Shown: positions 46,765-57,938, counted from the first letter of the stretch. The stretch: DNA of 64,000 nt from Parietaria judaica (GCA_954871525.1 OX940871.1:14414532-14478531); one strand, 5' to 3'. Translations and numbers: made by a program. The notes: generated from the letters alone by a model not told the origin.

Positions 46765-47208
46765 CTAAAGCCGAGTCTGGAGCACCCACCACCGACGCAT
46801 TGCTAGAGAACGAAGATCAGAGATGCTCCCGACACAAAGGCGCTTGCGACCCACCACGCGCTCAATGCTCGACAAACCATCAGACTCAGGAATCCAGTTC
46901 GATGGAAGAACATCAACAGGAGCAGGCACGTCACCAAAAGAGTCGCCCCCTGAAGCCACGAATTGAGATGACATCCCACCAAGACCAGCGCTACGCTGAC
47001 GAACCCGACGAGAAAAGTCCACTACCTCGCCAGGAGACGGCGAGTGCAAACGACGAGACGAAGAAACCCTCTCCAAAGATAACAGCCACTTCAGGCGATG
47101 GAAAGAACGATCGCCAAGACTCTCGCTAGATGACTTCATAGACGGAACTGCGTTATCAACGAGGACAACACGAGCACCAGAAGCAGCGACAGAAGCGCGA
47201 GGATGCAT
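46765..47208 (-). CDS. Antisense ORF segment of the Tat element (possible last exon)
   Basis: 147 codons on the minus strand with balanced composition (SSESLGDRSFHRLKWLL..., APVDVLPSNWIPESDGLSS...). It is preceded by a CTCAG acceptor-like sequence exactly at the start (TTGTTCCTCAG/ATGCATCC, minus strand). It probably belongs to the same antisense transcription unit as 47530-47930 and 60975-61412. No known domain is recognised. Confidence 0.4.
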   Translation of the reverse strand: MHPRASVAASGARVVLVDNAVPSMKSSSESLGDRSFHRLKWLLSLERVSSSRRLHSPSPGEVVDFSRRVRQRSAGLGGMSSQFVASGGDSFGDVPAPVDVLPSNWIPESDGLSSIERVVGRKRLCVGSISDLRSLAMRRWWVLQTRL

Positions 47209-47529
47209 CTGAGGAACAATCTTCTTGAAGCCTTACGAGTGTGCACAACAACAAACGAGGCAGTGGAGAACATCAAAGCTATTGAAGACCAAGCAAAATG
47301 AGTTATACAAAGCTGGAGTAGCCAAAGGACGGACAATCACCGAAGGAGTACGCTGCTCGTAAGCATGAACATTCGCCTTTGACGAAGCCTTTGCCAGAGA
47401 TAAACGACGAACACCTTCCTATGAAGGACGACGAACGTCCGACGAAGAATATCCGCCCTCGAAGAATGAAGGTAACCCTCAGCCGGAGGAAGCACCTGAA
47501 GAAAACATGAAGCAAACGAGTCAACATCG

Positions 47530-47930
47530 TCAACATTGGTGGAGAATGAAGACGACGACACTACTCGCCCGCAGCAGGAACTCGAAGACCGACAAGGTGC
47601 GAAAGCCATGCAAGTCAAGACTTGAAGCCAGCTCACAAGCAGTGGCATAAGTGCACACCGTCAGCTTAGGACAAAAGGCCGAAACGCGAAAGCGACTATG
47701 TCTGAGCATCTCATCAGCCGGAGGACCCTCGCCAGCAGCAATGCCCATGATGGCAAGACCCTCGCCTGTAGGTCCTTCCTCAGCAATTAGCGCCAAGAGA
47801 TCATTGTCGGAACCGGAGAAAGGCACACTTTTCCCAAGAATATTAATTCCCTTGGAAAAAGATAGCCCTCGTCCCGACAAGTCCAACGCAAAAATCGGAT
47901 CCGCAATTGGAGTTACGAAACTCTCAAAAT
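47530..47930 (-). pseudogene. Antisense ORF of the Tat element, part downstream of the hAT insertion
   Basis: The minus-strand frame reads ...FESFVTPIADPIFALDLSG...LTVCTYATACELASSLDLHGFR and stops at 47530. Its upstream continuation is cut by the hAT element at 47930. The frame matches the frame on the other side of the hAT element (see 60975-61412) exactly when one copy of the 8-bp duplication is removed. Tat-lineage elements are known to carry additional antisense ORFs of unclear role; no family can be assigned here. Confidence 0.6.
47923..47930 (+). repeat. 8-bp target-site duplication of the hAT element, left (CTCAAAAT)
   Basis: Matches TTCAAAAT at 60975-60982 in 7 of 8 bases. 8 bp is the size made by hAT transposases, and the antisense ORF frame is continuous across it. 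Confidence 0.8.
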
Positions 47931-47944
47931 TAATGGGCAAAATG

Positions 47945-48075
47945 TGAATCCGGATTAAACCCAGATTCGCAAAAAAAAAAAAAAAAACCCCGGATACCGA
48001 AATATCCGGGTCTGAGTTTTTCCGGAACCGGATATTTTGGTATCCGGGAAAATTAAAACCCGGATAGACAAATAT
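47945..48075. repeat. hAT left subterminal CCGGATA repeats and A17 tract
   Basis: Several direct and inverted copies of CCGGATA / TATCCGG follow an A-tract at about 47,972. Counterparts stand at 60,855-60,920. Such motif clusters bind hAT transposase in known elements. Confidence 0.65.
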
Positions 48076-48310
48076 CTGGGTTTTTTAAAAAAATAAAATA
48101 AAGATACAACGGCTCTTTAATCTGAGCCGTTGGATATACGATAATCCAACGGCTCAGATTAAAGAGTCGTTGGGGGGCGGCAAAAGTCGCAAGATACGTG
48201 GTCCAAAAATAGAGTCGTTGGGAGGCAACGGTCAAAATGGTTGTTAGGTACCTGAAATAGCCGTTGGACCTCGAAAAACACCACTTTACTCGAATTCCTT
48301 CACACTTTTC

Positions 48311-48323
48311 CCTATAAATATCC
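48311..48323 (+). promoter_or_regulatory. hAT promoter TATA box (CCTATAAATATCC)
   Basis: 170 bp upstream of the transposase ATG, followed by a pyrimidine-rich leader (TTTCTCTTCATCTCC). Confidence 0.65.
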
Positions 48324-48479
48324 CACTTCAACCTCATTTTTTTCACTTAACTCTTTCTCTTCATCTCCAATTCTCCCAAACTCTCTCAAGCTCTCATATT
48401 TCCGAATTTACTCTATAGTTTAGCTACTTTATAATTATATAAATACTCTCTATTGTTAGTTTAATATATTGTCGTTAAT

Positions 48480-50458
48480 ATGTCGAGTGGCAACAACCGT
48501 TCTCGAGGACGTCCCGATGTCCGAGGAAAAGGACGGTCCACTATTCCGTCGCCGCGATCGATTAATAGCGGGACAGGTTTTAGTCAACATAATTATAATG
48601 TCGGAGTTATGAATCAACACAATGTTCACGGTTCTTCTACCCAACCGTTACCGGTTCATGGTTAATATGGTACCGGTGGCGTCGGGCCGAACCAACAATT
48701 ACTAATTTCCCAAGGTCAAGGCGGTATGTTTACTAACTTACTCAATTTTCAAGGTCCAAATATTCCGGAATGGAATAGCCTTAGCAACGAGCAACAATAA
48801 TATGTTTCCCACGACTACGCCGAGGTACGTTTATTTTAATTTTAATTATTTTAATTATTTTAGTTTAATTAATTAATTTGTCACGTCTCTTGAAAGTCTT
48901 AGTATGCTCTGTGGTTGCGGTTCCGGCTGATCTTCCACATCAGAAACGAATTTCTTGAGATTTAATAATCATTTAATCATATTAACTTAATTAAACTTTA
49001 TATGGTTACTTAATAAGTTAAAAACCTTCAAATTTAGTTTAATTATTTTATTTTAATTAATTAATTTGTCATGTCTTTTGAAAGTCTTAGTATGCTCAAT
49101 GGTTGCGGTTCCGACTGATCTTCCACATTAGAAACGAATTTCTTGAGATTTAATAATCATTTAATCTTATTAATTTAATTAAAGTTTATATGGTTACTTA
49201 ATAAGTTAATAAAAAATTAAAAAAGGTAATTTGTATGTGTAGTAATAATTATAAAGTTCTTATTGGATTATGGTGTCTTAGAAAGATTGGTTTTTATATA
49301 AGGTTTGCTTTGCAATCTCCTCCAAGCTAGCCTGGGAACCTCGGGGAGTTCTATTTAGAAAAGCTTGGGCCTAAAGCGAGATCATAGTATCCTTTCTAGT
49401 CGATCTGGCCGTGGAACCTCGGGGAGTTCCGTCTAAAAGAGCTTGATAATTATTTCCACACATAAGAAATAGCATTTTTAATTTTGTTAACTTTTTTATT
49501 TAACGATATCAAATTTAATTAAATTAATATGATTAATATTAAGATTTAATAAATTAAAAAATTTAATTTTGTTAACTTGTAAATTTGTAATATTTAAATT
49601 AATATGTTTTTTTTAGGAAACGAGGTCGAGGAACCTATCCAACGACCCCGATGCCCGGTACGATGATGATGATGATGCGGAGGACCCGAACTACGTTCAA
49701 CACCAAGGCGAGGAGGAGGAAGTTGACGAAGTTCTACCAACGCCGCCACCGCCAGCTAGACGTGGACGTGGATGTCGACGGGCCCAACAACAACCCTTGG
49801 TTCCGGGTGAGGGCGGTCGGCCCCCCCATCCACCGGCGAGGAAACGAAAGAAATTAACGGGAGCGGTTTGGCAGAACGACTTCATACCCGACTACAGATA
49901 CAACTACGAAACCGGCTTGGAAGATAGCTGGGGGATTTACCGACACAGCCGCCTAGAAAACCACGTCAAGAATTGCTTGAAGAAAAAGCGGGCGGAGGAG
50001 GTAAGTCGCTTACCCGATGATCTTTATAGAATGTATGTTGCTCAGTGGGTTATACGCGATGGTTTGCCTATATCGGCACCCGAGGGAGAAAGTTTTAACG
50101 AATTGATGATGAAGCTGACGCCGATAAACAATAGGGAAATCTCGTATTATATAAACCACGAGACAATTATCAAATTTTATAACGAGCAAAGGGCCGCTTT
50201 AAAAGAAATGTTCCAACAATCTTCCTACAAAGTGTCTTTAATGTCGGATTGTTGGAAAGGCCATGCTAATGATGATTATATTACGGTCGTAGCTCATTTT
50301 ATCAACGATAATTGGAAAATGGAAAAGCGTATCATAGGTTTTAGGCCTCTGAGGGTTAGGCACACATCAGTAAACCTAGCCGAGGCGATACTAGAAGTTT
50401 TGTCGGATTGGAACCTTAAGGATAGGGTAGTTTCCATTACGTTAGATAACGCAAGTGC
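48480..50458 (+). pseudogene. hAT transposase, exon 1, intron and N-terminal part of exon 2
   Basis: Exon 1 is 48480-48824 (115 codons, Gly/Asn/Gln-rich) with two stops, TAA at 48663 and 48798, both fitting CAA changed to TAA. The intron is 48825-49616 (GTACGT...TTTTTTTTAG), and phase 0 is kept. Exon 2 begins with an acidic run (Asp5), a Pro/Arg-Gly stretch and a KRKK nuclear signal. A BED finger follows in which the Cys pair is lost but SRLENHVKNC remains. Next comes the hAT transposase core: MYVAQWVIRDGLP, YNEQRAALKEMF, LMSDCWKGH (first catalytic Asp), AHFINDNWKMEKRIIGF and ITLDNASA (second Asp). There the copia element is inserted. Confidence 0.85.
48860..49215 (+). repeat. ~188-bp tandem duplication in the hAT intron
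   Basis: The block TCACGTCTCTTGAAAGTC... through ...TATGGTTACTTAATAAG is repeated from 49069 with a few changes. A shorter pair (GGAACCTCGGGGAGTTC) follows at about 49,336 and 49,414. Confidence 0.8.
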
Positions 50459-53203
50459 TGTTGGACATGTGTGTCCTTAAACAAGATATTTATCCATTTG
50501 TAAAATATTATGACAAGTCGTTGAATAAAGATGGTACTTATTATGTTAATCTTATTATAGTTTCTATAGAGTAAAATAGAATGTTTGATTCCTTAGTTCA
50601 TAAAGGATGCAATTATGTTATTATTATCACAAAAGAGTCATGTGAGGAAGAATTCATAAACATAATAAATGAACTTAAAATGTCCGTGACCTGATTAACT
50701 GGGTGGGAGCCCATTAATCGGTAAGGTCATTAATGTGACTGAAGTGACAATCCTATTCTGGATTTTGTGTGTGTCAACACTCACTAGAAGTGCATTAAGT
50801 ATGAAGCGTCTTCATACTGGACTGGACCTTACTTAAACTCAAGACGTTGTCATATAAGACCGTCACTGACAACTTTTAGTTGAGTCGCAAAATGATGATC
50901 AAATGGATATTAGTTCTAAGTCCTGAGTGGTCATGAGTCCAAGCTGCTGGCTTGATTGTTCTTTGATTTAACCGTTAAAGATCACAAGATATTACCGCTG
51001 TTCCCAACACTATTATTTTGGGAACATGATAGTCAGTGTAAAGATTGCTTGATCATAGCTCTTCAAAGTCATGATGATTCCCTTGGTTGTCAGTGGTGAG
51101 AAGTGAGAGGTACCCGTGCGCAACTTATGAATCGAAACCATAAGTGGGTTACTCATAATATTACTGGCTGAGTCAAGGATGAAAATGCATTGAGGGGCAT
51201 TACGGTATAAACCGCCTGCTCATGTGTGGGTCATCAAGTGAAAGGACAATAATCGGTATTTGATTGACTCTAATGGACACCCTGCTGTATATAAGGGAAT
51301 AATATATACCGTACCACTAAAGAGTGCAGCCTCGGGTCTATAGTGGAATCACTTCGAGGTTTGACGAACACCTAGCAGTTCGTTGGAGCTTAAGTGATAC
51401 GGGTCCATGGTCCCCAGGATAGCTCCGTAACGGATGATACGTACGTGATTAAAATACATTCTGGATAATGTTTAATCATTTGGCTCGACTTATAAAACTG
51501 ACAAGTCTGTGTCAGACGTCAGATAGTTTTATCGATAGCGTGGCAAAAGTATCATATTTTGGTACAAGAAAGTAACTAATAAAAAGAAAGTTAGAATTTA
51601 GATTTTCGAACAGTACCATGTTGTTCTAAATTAAATTCTAAGCAACTTTGCTTTTTGAACCAAGTCATTCTGACTTACGGTTTGTGATTTATGGACTTTC
51701 TAAGTTTATTACTCGGTTCGATAAACTATGAAATTAAATCACATGTCACGAATTTAAATGATGGTGTTGCACCATGACATTTAATGTGTGATAAAGAGAT
51801 CAGGCTTTATTAATATAATTTAATTATTTGGATTTAATTATTAATATCTTATTAATAATTAATTAATAATTAAAGGATTTATATTGATAAATAAATAATA
51901 TATTTATATATTATTTTATGTGTATATTCGAATTAGGGTTTGGAGATAACAAACCCTAGTTAAATTCGAATCACTGATATAGAAGATTTTATTTTTGCGG
52001 CAATAGTACCTGAAGTTTGGTATCTTGGCAAAAACCCTAAAATCAATTTAATCCATTGGATCGGTTATTATTTAGTATCAACCGTTGGATTGAGATAATT
52101 GATTTGAACCCTAATGTAATTCGAAATTGAAACTTGGTGACCAAATTTAGGTATGTCGAATTTGCTTGATTAATTCTGTCCGTTAAATCGGTTTTGAGAT
52201 TTTATCTTTAAACCGTCGGATTAGAAATTAATTAATATTATATATATGAAATTAAAATTCGAATAAATTTGAGATAAAAGTTTGAATTAGGGTTTTGTAA
52301 AACCCTAGGGTATTTGACTTTATCCCTAATTGATTTGATCCATTGGATTGGTTTAAGATTTAATTTTAACCATTGGATCTAGATAATCATTAACAAATTC
52401 GAATTTAAATATATATGTATAATTTAATTCGAAAATATATAATATGATGATAAGATTGAATGTTTTAATCTTATCTTGTATTATTTAATTAATTAAATCC
52501 CTGATTAATTATATCCATTGGATCTAGATGAGATTGAATCTGGATCATTGGATTGAAATAATTATTTATATTTAATTAAAAGAATTCGAAAAAATTGGGA
52601 GGGAAAATCTCCAAATCGGTTACAGCTTGAGCCTATAAATAGGAAGCCGATTCTACACATATCATACACCTCTCCGCAGAGCAAAAACTCGAGCTCTCCC
52701 TCTCTCTCTAGGGTCTGCGAGTTTTCTGCTTCTGATCACTCTTCTGGTTCGGCTTAGGAGATATTTTTCTCCGGTAGCTTTAAAAGAACCGTCAGTTAAA
52801 TTTTGCGACGGAGTCCTGCCAGCGAAGCCCACGCTTCGGTAGCGAGGAATCGAGGAGAATATCCCGGAAGATCACGGGAGTTTCTCTCAGCACCGGCGGA
52901 GCCCTGCCCAAGTCAGAACGCGCAGCCGGAATCATCAGTCGAGGTACGGCCTTATGCATTGGGTAAATAAATGCAACCATTTACTGCTTTCTATTTATTT
53001 CCTATTCGACTAGATTATTAATAATGAATATGAAAAATATTAGATTCGAAATATTTATCAGATCTCGTTTTGTTGTTACCCGATATCCGTGTCGTCGGTC
53101 CGATAACAAGATTTCCGCTTTAAAATGAATTTTTAAATGTTACCGGGACGGCGCGGAGGCTATTATCGTGGTAAGGAAGTCGACTTGATACCTTCGATTT
53201 CCA
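50459..53203 (+). repeat. 5' LTR of the copia element (~2.75 kb)
   Basis: Starts TGTTGGACATGTGTG inside the hAT codon series for LDNASA, and ends about ...GATTTCCA a few bases before the primer site. A TATA box CCTATAAATAGG lies at 52632. The AT-rich middle has CATTGGATC/ACCGTTGGAT words repeated. The pairwise match with the 3' LTR is very high, so insertion was recent relative to the Tat element. Confidence 0.88.
52632..52643 (+). promoter_or_regulatory. copia LTR TATA box (CCTATAAATAGG)
   Basis: Conserved in the 3' LTR at 60132-60143. Followed by a CT-rich leader (CTCTCCCTCTCTCTC). Confidence 0.7.
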
Positions 53204-53208
53204 ATAAA

Positions 53209-53220
53209 TGGTATCAGAGC
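53209..53220 (+). other. copia primer-binding site (TGGTATCAGAGC)
   Basis: The classic plant copia primer site complementary to the 3' end of initiator tRNA-Met, five bases after the LTR end. Confidence 0.92.
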
Positions 53221-53375
53221 AAGGTTCAAGGATAAATAATATCGAAATTTAATTTAAAGGTTTAAAGAACGAATTATTTGATGAATAAATTAATAATTAA
53301 AATTGAAATTTATTTCTAGATATTTTAATTTTAATTTAAAATTAGATTATTTCCCGACCCAAGAAATCGTGACGG

Positions 53376-53695
53376 GAAAAATGGGCGGGCTGCTAGGCGC
53401 AGCCCAGCCCGTGGCTAGAGGGGACCAGGGGCTGCCGCTGCAGCCCCAGGGTCGAAACCCTAGGTGCCACGAGCCAGGCCCGTGGCAAAGCCCATGCCAG
53501 GGCGAAACCCTTGCGGGTTGCCCTGGCGAGCAGCGTCTGGGCCTCGCGCACTGGCCTGCGGCCCACGCTGCCTGGCAGCGGAATGGGCCTGCTGGCCCAG
53601 CGCGAGGTGGGCGCTGCCCTAGCCTCCCCGGCAGGCTGGGCATGGCTTCTCCTAGGGACGTGGGCCCAGGATTAGGCCCGGAGGGCCCACGTACA
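53376..53695. other. GC-rich, self-complementary island in the copia internal region
   Basis: About 320 bp of strongly GC-rich sequence in an otherwise AT-rich element, with many GGGCCCACG, GCCCAGC and CCATGCCAGGGC words and nested inverted repeats. The frames on both strands (up to 131 codons) look like compositional artefacts, lacking any motif. Confidence 0.65.
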
Positions 53696-53699
53696 TAAA

Positions 53700-54180
53700 T
53701 TTAATTATGGGTCCGAATTTATTCCGACCCGGTTCCCTATGAATAATTAAATATTAATTATAATTTAAATTAAACAATTATGAATTAATAAAATATGGAT
53801 GTTATTTATGGATAAGTTACATTGTCTTATTTTAAATAATTCATAAAATTAAATATGGATATTATTTAGTGAATAAATAATATTTTCTTATTTAATAATA
53901 AAATATGGATGATAATTCTTAAGAATAATATCATTGACTTATTTTAAAATTTCATAAATAATTAATTCTAAGCCATGGTTTAAATTAATGATTATTCTTA
54001 GAGAATGGGAATCATTAAAATCTAATTATATAAATTCATCATAGATATATTTTGTTATAACCTATTTTCATAACCCGTAAACATAGTGCTTATGTTTAAT
54101 CATTATTAATATGTCGAATTAAGGATAGATATGAATAGTAAAGAGTAAATGTAAAGTGGTCATTATTAATCGAAAAAATC
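53700..54180. other. AT-rich non-coding stretch with AAATATGGAT repeats
   Basis: Two to three ~70-bp degenerate copies of AATAAAATATGGATGTTATT-type sequence. No gene. Confidence 0.5.
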
Positions 54181-54219
54181 TCAATCATAAAATCTTGTCT
54201 GAGGAAGAGGGAATCAAAA

Positions 54220-54930
54220 GTGGGGCCGGTTCACCATCCACTTCTGGGTGACCGGTTAGGACCCCTCCCATCTAGCTGGAGAAAGTATGATTGACCTATC
54301 ACTACCGATAAAATAATGAACACTATAATCATTGAGGCCTTATATATAATTACGTGACGTAATTAATAAAGCAAAAAATATAAACTTTTAATGTGTCATT
54401 AAAGGAAAGTTTATAATAAGTTTTAATTAACTTATGTTAAAGTTAAAAACGTTAATTAATCAAAAACAATGGCAAGTATATAATTAATGATAAAAGGTCT
54501 CCATTATTACTGTCACATGGTCTGCTGACCACACCGCCTCGAGTCACCCTAGAGTGACCACTCCTCTTAAGGAAAGGTGTGCTTGTGGAAGGTTTGGCAC
54601 CGTGATAGTTTCAAAAGAATATGGGGATGGAGGAATCTTCGAAATGGACCGTGAGTCACCTTAGAGTGACCATTCCTTAAGGACGACGTTTCCAAGAGGA
54701 TTCCGAGAACCGAAAATAATGGATTAAGCTTGCACGGAAGTTGGAACTTCCCGACCGTCTATGATGATAGTTAATAATCATAAAGAACTGTGGTGGTTCT
54801 TATTTTGAGTATTAATTAAGTTTATGACTAAAACTTAGTTTAACCAAACTGCACAGTTGATACCGCGAGTCACCTTAGAGTGACCATGCCTTAAGGACGG
54901 CAACGATGTGTACAGTCGGTTGAATTATCA
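54220..54930 (+). repeat. Repeated GTCACCTTAGAGTGAC hairpins
   Basis: GAGTCACC(C/T)TAGAGTGACCA followed by CTTAAGGA occurs at 54541, 54653 and 54867. Each is a small stem GTCAC...GTGAC. A related CCGGTTCACC...GGGTGACCGG hairpin stands at about 54,224. No gene runs through the region. Confidence 0.7.
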
Positions 54931-55054
54931 TGAAATAGTCAATGGGTTTATTAACGTTTTCCCGAGAACATGTTTGCATCATGTGACTATTTTGAACCAA
55001 CTTAATTACCCAAAACATCCTACCTATAATAAAGTTTAATAAGTTTCTTTTTCA

Positions 55055-55857
55055 ATGCCAGTTAAAATGTCCGATCAAATTATCATCTCAGATGATGAAA
55101 AAGATTCCGTTAACTCCCATTCACCTGTTGAGCAAGAGTCTGAAGAGCCACTAACTATCTTTGAGAAAGATACGGAATGGTTTAAATATGATGTTGAGTA
55201 TAATTTACTCACTCACTATTTCAGCCAGTATCATCTCAAAAGTCAAGCTTTCAAGAATGCTATGCTCAAGACGTCTCATGATGAAATTGAGAGACTATTA
55301 CTGAAAGTGAGTAAAGTAACGGGACTTGTCAGTGAGGCTATTGCAAAGGATAACAAAAGAAAGACTGAATCGAAAGCCAAACCTGGAAGGAAAGAAAGAA
55401 AGTTTGGTTTGTCAGCAATGTGTTTCCAGTGTGGAACAAATCCGAGAGTGAAAGGCCAGCTTAGATGCAGGCAACACCTCAGTTCATCTAAGGGTAAAAC
55501 CTTTTCTGAACTTTACATTGAATTTTATTGGAAGAGACTCAAGTCTCAGTTCCACAGATTAAAATTACATAACATTGCGAACATTTTTTCAATACAGAAG
55601 TGGCTTCTGCTAAAATGAAAAATGGACATGGAGTGTTATGCATTGAATGCTGGCTCAAACCAAGAGCAAATGGACATACTATGTGCCGGAATTTCTTGCG
55701 GGCTTGGAGAGGTAAAGACTCCCCTGTTAACCCCAAAATTAGTTTTTTATTGGTGAGATTAATCTCGGATCCATAGATTAAAAATCTAATATACTTTCTT
55801 TTTTCAGGTGGCGGGAGTTCCAGCGATGGGAGCTCACTTGCAAACGATAGCGAGTAG
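55055..55857 (+). CDS. Three-exon gene for a ~200-aa protein with two Cys-motif repeats; unknown family
   Basis: Predicted exons are 55055-55493, 55598-55711 and 55808-55857, with introns GTAAAA...AATACAG and GTAAAG...TTTTTCAG. All phases match, giving 200 residues and TAG. The start could also be Met at 55067 (MSDQ...). The N-terminus is acidic (SDDEKDS, EQESEEP), followed by a helical segment and a basic stretch (KAKPGRKERK). Then comes a motif C123-x2-C126-x3-PR-x2-G-x3-C138-R-x-H141. Exon 2 supplies a second copy, C161-x2-C164-x3-PR-x2-G-x3-C176-R-x-F179. The tail is GGGSSSDGSS-type and acidic. It may bind zinc or nucleic acid (inference). It sits where a copia gag would be, but I recognise no gag, protease or integrase in it. 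It could be a captured host gene or an element-specific gene. Confidence 0.6.
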
Positions 55858-55859
55858 TA

Positions 55860-56290
55860 TTCGAGTGACTCGAAGAAGGGAACTTGCTACTTTTAAGTTT
55901 GAATTTGATTTGAGTTTGTTGTTATTACAATTCTTGCATTCATTAAAGACCTTAGTTTATGTTAATAATTCTTTATCAGTGAAGTTATCATTTTGAATTA
56001 TTCATAAACACCTGACATGTTACTTTAATAATATTCAATGAATCTTTTTCAATTCATGTGTAATTGAATATCATTTTTTTTATAAGATGATATAAAAGAT
56101 TATCATTATAGATAACAGTGATTGTTGTCAAATGGAGAGTGGAAACCACGGTCCTAGGATCAGAACCAAGTGATACTCAGACGTAGTGGGAGGTTGATAT
56201 CAAAAACACTACGAGTAGTCACTATAAGAGTTTCATTAGAAACTCTGGGAATACTCAGACGTAGTGGGAGGTTCTTGTGAACGGTTAAAC
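55860..56290. other. Spacer between spliced ORF and copia pol, with ~80-bp direct repeat
   Basis: ATACTCAGACGTAGTGGGAGGTT occurs at 56173 and 56251, and AAACACTACGAGTA follows each. No coding sequence is evident. The first 150 bp could be the 3' untranslated end of the spliced ORF. Confidence 0.55.
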
Positions 56291-56307
56291 ACTACGAGTA
56301 AACCCAG

Positions 56308-57922
56308 TTGGTTTTTGACCTAGATGTTTCAAACACTAGTGTTGAAGATCCCATAAGCTTCAAGGAAGCTATGATGGATCCTGATAAGGGAGAATGGCAG
56401 GAAGCCATGAACCAAGAAATAGAATCAATGGATTCTAATGAAGTATGGGAACTTGTAGACCTACCTGATGGCTTCAAAACCATAGGGAATAAATGGGTAT
56501 ACAAGAGAAAGAGATGAGTGGACGGGAAGGTTGAAACCTTCAAGGCTAGACTAGTGGCAAAGGGTTTTACCCAGAGAGAAGGTATTTATTTTGATGAGAC
56601 CTTCACTCAAGTCGCTAAGTATAAATCCATCCGGATTCTCATGGCCATAGCCTGTAGTCTCAATTACGAGATATGGCAGATGGATGTCAAAATCGCATTT
56701 CTGAACGGGTACATTGACGAGAACATCTATATGGACCAACCAGAAGGGTTCGTGCAACAGGGTCAAGAAAGGAAAGTTTGCAGGTTACTCAAGTCCATTT
56801 ATTGATTGAAGCAAGCTTCCAGATCCTGGAATCTAAGGTTTGATGAGACCATCAAGACCTATGGGTTCATTCAGAATGAAACTGAAGCCTGCATTTACAA
56901 ACTCAATGATGAGTCCGTGGAGATTTTTCTTGTTCTATACGTCGATGATATTCTTCTCATTGGAAACAGTGTGAAAAGATTACCAGACGTTAAAGCGTGG
57001 CTATCTACGCAATTCCAAATGAAGGATATGGGAGAAGCCAGTTATGTTCTTGGGATCTGTATCTTTAGGGATCGCAACAACAGGTTTCTAGCCTTGTCAC
57101 AAGCAGCTTACATTGATAAGGTGCTTGAACGTTTTGCAATGACAAACTCCAAGGGTGGTAATTTACCAACCAGGCATGGAGTGTTCCTAAGCAGGAACCA
57201 GTGTCCAACTTCTCCGGAAGAGCAAGACGAGATGAGGCGGGTACCCTATGCTTCAGCAGTGGGAAGTCTGATGTACGCTATGAAGTGTACAAGACCAGAC
57301 ATCTATTACGCTGTGGGAATGGTTAGTAGATACCAATCCAACCCCAGTATGTCTCACTGGATTGCAGTGAAGAACATTCTCAAGTATCTTCGGAGAACGA
57401 GAAACTATATGTTAGTGTTTTCAGGTTCAGATCTGAATCCACTAGGGTACACTGACTCAGATTTTATGTCTAACAAAGACGCGAGAAAATCAACGTCGGG
57501 AGCAGTGTACACCCTTGCTGGTGGAGCGATATTCTGGAGAAGCGTAAAGCAATCCTGTATCGCGGATTCCACAATGGAAGCTGAATATGTGGCTGCATGT
57601 GAAGCAGCCAAGGAATCAGTTTGGCTAAAGAATTTCTACATGGAACTGGGTGTAGTGCCATATGTAGATGGACCACAAACGCTATATTGTTATACCAGTG
57701 GAGCTGTGGCAAATTCGAAAGAGCCCAGAGACCATAACAAGGAGAAACATATAGAAAGGAAATACCATCTATTAGAGAGATAGTACGTCGTGGGGACGTA
57801 CGGGTTGTGAAAATAGCTTCGGAGGACAATCTGGCTGATCCATTTACCAAGACGTTGCCAGAGAAAATATTCAGGAGGCATCTGGATAATATGGGCGTGA
57901 AAGACATGAGTCATATTCTTTA
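56308..57922 (+). pseudogene. pol: copia reverse transcriptase-RNase H, three disruptions
   Basis: One frame covers the reverse transcriptase: EWQEAMNQEIESM, WELVDLP, NKWVYK, KARLVAKGFTQ, MDVKIAFLNG, QASRSWNLRF and the catalytic YVDDILL. The connection and RNase H follow: YASAVGSLMYAMKCTRPDI, YTDSDFMSNKDARKSTSG, ADSTMEAEYVAACEAAKE, KHIERKYHL. TGA stops occur at 56515 and 56803, both where the family has Gly. The frame is lost at 57,780 by a one-base indel, and the end (KIASEDNLADPFTK..., stop at 57922) continues in another phase. The Tork-like assignment rests on overall resemblance. No integrase core precedes it. Confidence 0.9.
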
Positions 57923-57938
57923 AGTACAAGTGGGAGAT
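57923..57938 (+). other. copia polypurine tract (AGTGGGAGAT)
   Basis: Purine-rich AAGTGGGAGAT-like sequence ending at the 3' LTR start, which primes plus-strand synthesis in this class. Confidence 0.75.

Noticed and set aside
53209..53220. tRNA gene at the TGGTATCAGAGC site
   Set aside because: It is only the 12-nt primer complement; no tRNA fold surrounds it.
53303..53698. 131-codon ORF in the GC-rich copia island
   Set aside because: No motif, open on both strands, and the composition explains the lack of stops.
55539..55736. 65-codon minus-strand ORF
   Set aside because: Shadow of the second exon and introns of the spliced plus-strand gene.
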